8,577 bases of DNA, taken from CAILDB01 sp049695975 (GTDB lineage Bacteria > Patescibacteriota > Minisyncoccia > Phycocordibacterales > GWA1-40-21). Positions 4,411-8,577 of the stretch are shown here, one piece after another. The DNA is taken from NCBI GenBank assembly GCA_049695975.1, contig JBAVTE010000014.1, positions 1 to 8,577 on the forward strand. Direction: 5' to 3'. The notes beneath the pieces are model-generated. The model saw only the letters and a program-made list of their open reading frames with translations, was not told the DNA's origin and ran no database searches. The translations under genes were made by a program, and so were the position numbers. Position 1 is the first letter of the stretch; each line of letters starts with the position of its first letter.

Positions 4411-5091
4411 ATGATTTTTTTTGATAAAGTTACAAAAATTTATACGGATGATTCGGTTGCTCTTTCTGAGGTTTCTTTTTCTATAGGTCCGAAGGAGTTT
4501 GTATCTATTGTAGGACATTCTGGTGCAGGAAAGACAACCCTCATTAAAATGATTCTTGCAGAAGAAAAACCAACCAAAGGAAAAGTTTTTTTTGAGTCAA
4601 AAGATGTCCACAAGCTACATCATAGTGATATTCACAATTTTCGAAGAAAGATCGGCACAGTTTTTCAGGATTTTCGTCTTTTACCAAATAAAACCGTATA
4701 TGAAAATATCGCTTTTGCTATGGAAGTTTCTGGTAGAGATGATTCAGAGATTGAGTCTGATGTTCCACAAGTTTTGGATTTAGTTGATCTGAAGAAAAAA
4801 GCTTTCAATTTTCCGTATGAACTTTCTGGTGGGGAAAAGCAGAGAGTGGCTATAGCTCGGGCTATTGTCAATCAGCCTGACGTCATCATTGCCGATGAAC
4901 CTACCGGAAATCTTGACCCACTAAACACTCATGAAATCGTTCAGATTTTAAAAAAAATAAATGATTTAGGAACAACTGTTATTTTGACCACTCACAACAG
5001 GGGAGTCATCGATTCTCTTGGCAAGCGTGTAATAAGTATGGAAAATGGTAAGATTATTAGAGATGATAAAGATGGCAAGTATATTTTGTGA
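4411..5091 (+). CDS. ftsE: Cell division ATP-binding protein FtsE
   Basis: FtsE is the cytoplasmic ATPase of the FtsEX complex, an ABC-transporter-like machine that ties the FtsZ divisome to extracellular cell-wall hydrolases. All ABC motifs are present: Walker A GHSGAGKT (35-42), Q-loop VFQDFRLL (84-91, the FtsE-typical form), signature LSGGEKQR (138-145), Walker B VIIADEP (158-164), D-loop NLDP and switch His195 in TTHN. I chose the ATG at 4411, giving 226 residues and the start MIFFDKVTKIY. This matches the family's MIxFxxVxKxY opening. The longer ATG at 4402 adds only three residues and overlaps the promoter box. The stop is TGA. ftsX starts 15 bases later, so the two form an operon. prfB ends 101 bases upstream without a terminator between, so read-through is also possible. 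Confidence 0.95.
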   Translation: MIFFDKVTKIYTDDSVALSEVSFSIGPKEFVSIVGHSGAGKTTLIKMILAEEKPTKGKVFFESKDVHKLHHSDIHNFRRKIGTVFQDFRLLPNKTVYENIAFAMEVSGRDDSEIESDVPQVLDLVDLKKKAFNFPYELSGGEKQRVAIARAIVNQPDVIIADEPTGNLDPLNTHEIVQILKKINDLGTTVILTTHNRGVIDSLGKRVISMENGKIIRDDKDGKYIL

Positions 5092-5106
5092 TAATTAATA
5101 AAAAAT

Positions 5107-6033
5107 ATGCACTGGACAAATGTAAAAAGAATTTTTAAGTCAGGTTTTGTATCTTTTTGGAGAAATGGATTTGTTTCTCTTTCGTCACTTCTTGTGATGA
5201 CTATCACACTTCTTATTATTGGAGGGGTGGTTTTTATGGGTGGTTTTTTTGATTACACTTTGAGTCAGATTAAAAACAAGGTTGATATCAATGTTTATTT
5301 TATTACAGGCGCTGATGAATCTGGTATTTTATCAATAAAAAATACTTTAAAAGGTCTTCCCGAAGTTGCCACAATTACATATACTACCAGTGATCAAGCT
5401 CTTAAAAATTTTAAAGAAAAACATTTAAATGACACACTGACTTTGCAAGCCCTCGATCTGCTCGGTGAAAATCCTCTCGGTGCATCATTAAATATAAAAG
5501 CAAAAGATCCTTCTCAATATGCCGGTATAGCTACATATTTAAAAAGTCCAGATGTTCTATCCACAGACGGCAAGTCTATTATCGATAAAGTCAATTATGA
5601 GCAAAATAAAGTTGTGATAGACAGACTCAATATGATCATTAATGCATCACAGAAGATTGCCTTCTGGTTTACATTTTTGTTTGTATTAATTTCAATTATC
5701 ATTACTCTGAATACCATAAGACTTACTATTTTTATTTCCAAAGATGAAATCTCCGTGATGCGTCTTGTTGGTGCATCTAGTAAATATGTAAAGGGTCCAT
5801 TTGTAGTGAGTGGGGTCTTGTGTGGGGTTATTGCTTCTGCTATCACGCTCATGGTTTTTGCTCTTGGATCTTTTTACCTTTTACGATTTACTGACAACTA
5901 TTTTGCTGGTTTCAGCTTCCTTGGATATTACGCAAAGAACTTCTTGCCGATTTTCCTCATTATATGTGGTTCTGGTATAGTTCTCGGTGCCGTCGCAAGC
6001 TACTTGGCTGTGGTAAAATATTTGAAGGATTAA
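5107..6033 (+). CDS. ftsX: Cell division protein FtsX (permease-like)
   Basis: FtsX is the membrane partner of FtsE. Its extracytoplasmic loop contacts peptidoglycan hydrolases or their activators. The 308-residue protein has the expected layout: a short cytoplasmic N-terminus (MHWTNVKRIFKSGFVSFWRNG) and a first membrane helix at about 24-46. A large external domain of about 130 residues follows, containing DINVYF and the SLNIKAKDPSQY segment. Three more helices come at about 184-204, 232-256 and 277-300. Between helices two and three lies the FtsX/MacB signature ISKDEISVMRLVGAS. The protein ends in a short cytoplasmic tail, VVKYLKD. No Shine-Dalgarno sequence is seen in the 15 bases after the ftsE stop, so translation probably depends on coupling or on an unstructured AT-rich leader. 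No hydrolase partner gene is visible next to it in the window. Confidence 0.95.
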   Translation: MHWTNVKRIFKSGFVSFWRNGFVSLSSLLVMTITLLIIGGVVFMGGFFDYTLSQIKNKVDINVYFITGADESGILSIKNTLKGLPEVATITYTTSDQALKNFKEKHLNDTLTLQALDLLGENPLGASLNIKAKDPSQYAGIATYLKSPDVLSTDGKSIIDKVNYEQNKVVIDRLNMIINASQKIAFWFTFLFVLISIIITLNTIRLTIFISKDEISVMRLVGASSKYVKGPFVVSGVLCGVIASAITLMVFALGSFYLLRFTDNYFAGFSFLGYYAKNFLPIFLIICGSGIVLGAVASYLAVVKYLKD

Positions 6034-6039
6034 TATCCA

Positions 6040-6076
6040 TGATATGATAAATAAAGGAAATTTAATTATGTTTTAA
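6040..6076 (+). promoter_or_regulatory. Possible promoter and two-codon leader ORF before the surface-protein gene
   Basis: TGATATGAT (6040-6048) is an extended -10 element one base off consensus. AAAGGAAA (6053-6060) follows, and then ATG TTT TAA (6068-6076), a start-Phe-stop mini-ORF placed about ten bases after the only good Shine-Dalgarno match in this gap. A second box, TGTTTTAAT (6069-6077), could instead drive a nearly leaderless mRNA for the following gene. A small ATATC/GATAT hairpin (6033-6045) also lies here. Which of these acts is not decidable from sequence. Confidence 0.35.
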
Positions 6077-6096
6077 TATCCCCAAAATATGTGAAA

Positions 6097-8577
6097 ATGA
6101 GAAGAGAAGTTTTTTTAAAAAAATTTGATTTCAAGAAACCTTTGATGATTCTAGGTTTTGTTGTGCTTCTCACGGCTTTTATTTTTGGGGTCTATAGGTT
6201 GTCAGATTTTTTTAACTTATCCAATCTTACCAATAAGTCAGTCATTAAAAATTTTACAGTCCGTCAGCTTCCTTCTCGCCCTGGTGAGCCTATCAAATGG
6301 GTAAAAACTATTAGTATCAATCAAGTAAACAGTTTGGAACATCTTTTGGCTGTTCCCAGTGTTGCCAATAATATAAAAATTTCAAATACGTCTCTTTCTG
6401 TTATTCTTACGAAGACAAGAAACACAAAAGACAATAGTCTTTCAAATATTGACAGAAAAAAACTTTCTGAACTTTCTACAAAAGCAAGTCAGTCAGAAGC
6501 ATCACTCGCACTTGCCGAATCTATAAAACAAAATAATCAAACTCCACAACGTTTTTTTTCTTTAGTCACTAAGATTTTTTCAAAAGTCGGACCAATGTTT
6601 GCAGAAGTCGGAGATGCCGTAAACTCTCCAGAAACTTTTATTCCAGATATGACACTCATAGATCTCACTGCTTCATCTTCTCCGATTGCAGATCAGATTA
6701 CAACTGTACCAGAAGAACAGGTAGTGACAGAAATAGAAATTCCTATTTCAACTTCAACTGATGCTTCGACAACGGAAACTCCTATTTCAACTTCAACTGA
6801 AATTTTGTCAGCCTCTGAAATATCGGTGGACTCTGAAGTTTCCACTTCTTCTTCCATTATTCCTGTTCTGTTTGTGAAGGAAGGGGACACAGGAATTCAG
6901 TCTACTTCATCTATAGCAACCACATCTGAATCAACTCCAACTACCACTCCTTCGGATCCTCAAGGTGAAACATTGTTGGTAACTTCCATAGCCACTTCCA
7001 CTGATTTTGTATCTGTAGAATACGAAACTCCAGCACCTGTTATCGCTGAAACAAACACTGATACAGGTAAAACAGTTACAATTTCTGCTGAGGATACTTT
7101 AGATGTACCTATAACAAATGTTTTAGCATATACGAATATTCCTAAAATTTACAAGCTTGGTCAAGAAAATAAAATCAAAATAAAATGGGCCAACAATGAT
7201 GGCCAAGTAATGCCATTTCAAGCATATGACCTAAATAGTGATGGATACATCGATTATCTTGAATGGACAGTTCCACACCTTTCTGTGCAGACATTTGAAA
7301 TCATTTTTATTTCAAAAGCCTTCCAACTCGACCAAGATCAAACCATTGTTGCTGACATTTATGATCAAGTTCAAACATTAGACAATAACTATACAACTAT
7401 CCCAGATGCTAATTACATCAGGGCTACTTTTTATCAAACACTTGATAATACAAAAGATATTACAGTTTATGCCAAACCGACAGATTCAAATACTCTAGGA
7501 AGTATAGAAGTTTTTCCAGTTTACATCGACGCAGGTGGTAATCAGACCGAAGGACCCCAGCTCACTACCATCTCTGATGGAACTAACCCAGATTTCAGTA
7601 ACATTGATCATTCCGGCAAATACAGAGTATTACTTTCAAATCTACAAACACCAACAGATATCTTTGATCTAAAGTTTACTGGCTCTATTGATGTGGATTA
7701 TGTGGTGGATCCGGATAATGTTGCCCCAAACGCACCTACTCTTATTTCTCCTGCGAGTGCTTCATATACTTCAAATAATAAACCGACTCTATCTGCAAAT
7801 TATTCTGATCCAGATATAGGTGATACGGGTACGACCAATTACCGCATTGCCACAAGCTCTGCCAATTGTTTAGCCGGAACAACTTTAGTTTCTTCAGGAA
7901 CTTCTTCTGAAACTTCTACAAATAACGCCACGACTACTTATACTCCAGCATCTACTATCGGAAGTAATGGCATATATTATTGGTGTTCCCAAAACAATGA
8001 TGGAATAGCTACTTCATCATGGACAAGTATGGGTAACTTTATTTTGGATACCACTTCTCCATCCGTCGCTGTCTGTGGATCATCACTTTTGGATAATCGA
8101 GATGCAAAGTCTTACTCTACAGTTTATATCGCCACATCTTCTCAATGTTGGATGTCGCAAAACCTAAATGCTGGAACAAAAATTCCTTCCTGCGTAAATG
8201 GATATGTCGGTGTGTGTACCTCTGGAGGTAGTACGCCAAGTATTCAAGGTACTAGTACTACTAATATTAAAAAATACTGTTATTCTGATAATGAAGTAAA
8301 TTGTGATTTATATGGTGGTTTGTATGAACAAGATCAAGCAATGGGGGGAAGTTTGGTATCTGGTGCCACAGGTATTTGTCCAGTTGGCTGGCACCTTCCG
8401 TCTGATAATGAATATATGTCATTAGAAATGGCACTGGGAATGACTCAGACCCAAGCCAGTAGTACTGGTTGGCGTGGTACTCATTCAGAAGGAGATCAAT
8501 TAAAAAAAATCGTTACTCCTAGCAAATGTGCCGGTACTACTCCACCTTGTGGTATATCTGGTTGGCAGGCAATTATG
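6097..8577 (+). CDS. Giant membrane-anchored surface protein with EF-hand-like loop, Ig-like and FISUMP domains (3' partial)
   Basis: The frame is open to the window end (827 codons). A GTG at 6091 is the alternative start, two codons earlier. An N-terminal KKFDFKKPL segment is followed by one membrane helix (about 16-33) with no lipobox or clear cleavage site, so it is probably an uncleaved anchor. A Ser/Thr/Pro-rich linker of about 130 residues (roughly 190-320) contains a 13-residue duplication. Residues 378-389, DLNSDGYIDYLE, form a canonical EF-hand/dockerin-type calcium loop. Beta-rich segments follow, including an Ig/fibronectin-like domain that opens VAPNAPTLISP (about 542-655). From Cys660 the sequence CGSSLLDNRD, QCWMSQNLNAG, YCYSDNE, YGGLYEQDQAM and GICPVGWHLPSD is the FISUMP domain (Fibrobacter succinogenes major paralogous domain), a Cys-rich surface domain of unknown function. 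Such multi-domain proteins are frequent in Patescibacteria. Adhesion or host contact is inferred only. It follows ftsX by 63 bases. Confidence 0.85.
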   Translation, partial: MRREVFLKKFDFKKPLMILGFVVLLTAFIFGVYRLSDFFNLSNLTNKSVIKNFTVRQLPSRPGEPIKWVKTISINQVNSLEHLLAVPSVANNIKISNTSLSVILTKTRNTKDNSLSNIDRKKLSELSTKASQSEASLALAESIKQNNQTPQRFFSLVTKIFSKVGPMFAEVGDAVNSPETFIPDMTLIDLTASSSPIADQITTVPEEQVVTEIEIPISTSTDASTTETPISTSTEILSASEISVDSEVSTSSSIIPVLFVKEGDTGIQSTSSIATTSESTPTTTPSDPQGETLLVTSIATSTDFVSVEYETPAPVIAETNTDTGKTVTISAEDTLDVPITNVLAYTNIPKIYKLGQENKIKIKWANNDGQVMPFQAYDLNSDGYIDYLEWTVPHLSVQTFEIIFISKAFQLDQDQTIVADIYDQVQTLDNNYTTIPDANYIRATFYQTLDNTKDITVYAKPTDSNTLGSIEVFPVYIDAGGNQTEGPQLTTISDGTNPDFSNIDHSGKYRVLLSNLQTPTDIFDLKFTGSIDVDYVVDPDNVAPNAPTLISPASASYTSNNKPTLSANYSDPDIGDTGTTNYRIATSSANCLAGTTLVSSGTSSETSTNNATTTYTPASTIGSNGIYYWCSQNNDGIATSSWTSMGNFILDTTSPSVAVCGSSLLDNRDAKSYSTVYIATSSQCWMSQNLNAGTKIPSCVNGYVGVCTSGGSTPSIQGTSTTNIKKYCYSDNEVNCDLYGGLYEQDQAMGGSLVSGATGICPVGWHLPSDNEYMSLEMALGMTQTQASSTGWRGTHSEGDQLKKIVTPSKCAGTTPPCGISGWQAIM
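6736..6800 (+). repeat. In-frame tandem duplication in the Ser/Thr-rich linker
   Basis: Bases 6736-6761 recur at 6775-6800 with one mismatch, an offset of 39 bases (13 codons). They encode EIPISTSTDASTT and ETPISTSTEILSA. The duplication keeps the frame and lengthens the low-complexity linker, as expected for slippage in an unstructured region that tolerates length change. Confidence 0.75.

Noticed and set aside
6693..6890. Minus-strand frame of 65 codons rich in Glu, Val and Ser
   Set aside because: It is the antisense shadow of the Ser/Thr-rich linker in the surface-protein gene.
1..8577. CRISPR array or complete defence operon
   Set aside because: No regularly spaced repeats, Cas-like proteins or recognised multi-gene defence set is seen. 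The QueC-like and RelA/SpoT-like genes alone do not make a known system.

Overview
The window looks like part of a small, AT-rich genome of the Candidate Phyla Radiation (Patescibacteria, most likely a Parcubacteria-type lineage). The grounds are a shortened release factor 2, an ftsE-ftsX pair directly downstream of it, a very large Ser/Thr-rich surface protein carrying a FISUMP domain and an EF-hand-like loop, and start codons without Shine-Dalgarno sequences. The lineage is inferred from gene content and style, not from a marker phylogeny.

Layout. (1) 1-420: the C-terminal end of an FG-GAP/VCBS-like protein, closed by a long intrinsic terminator. (2) 420-1260: a gene-poor scar. It holds a REP-like palindrome fused to a 16-base tandem repeat, a short broken ORF of unknown family, the C-terminal remnant of an IS481/IS3-type integrase (minus strand, frameshifted), and an OrfA-type helix-turn-helix transposase remnant (plus strand, one frameshift and one nonsense codon). 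(3) 1354-1827: a small stand-alone protein with a diverged RelA/SpoT synthetase fold. Its 3' end has been tandemly duplicated, and it faces a bidirectional terminator. (4) 1895-3039, minus strand: a Nudix hydrolase and a PP-loop (QueC-like) enzyme that probably form an operon. (5) 3040-3247: a noncoding stretch with a DnaA-box match and two mutually exclusive hairpins. (6) 3248-6033: the conserved core, tRNA-Thr(GGT), tRNA-Thr(CGT), prfB, ftsE and ftsX, all on the plus strand. (7) 6097 to the window end: the N-terminal 827 codons of a giant membrane-anchored surface protein that continues beyond the window.

How the genes work together. The two threonine tRNAs and RF2 are translation genes packed so tightly that prfB begins 7 bases after a tRNA. 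FtsE and FtsX form the ABC-type complex that links the divisome to cell-wall hydrolases, and the next gene encodes a secreted or surface-anchored protein. The PP-loop and Nudix enzymes could act on a common nucleotide or base-modification substrate, but nothing here fixes it.

The most notable pattern is a shared start arrangement. An identical GATATAAT (-10 promoter core) lies 6-7 bases upstream of the start codon of three genes: the PP-loop gene, the Nudix gene and ftsE. This predicts leaderless mRNAs and corrects the ftsE start to 4411. No CRISPR array, intact insertion sequence or complete recognised defence system is visible. The RelA/SpoT-like protein with a degenerate acceptor-binding motif is the best candidate for unusual biology.
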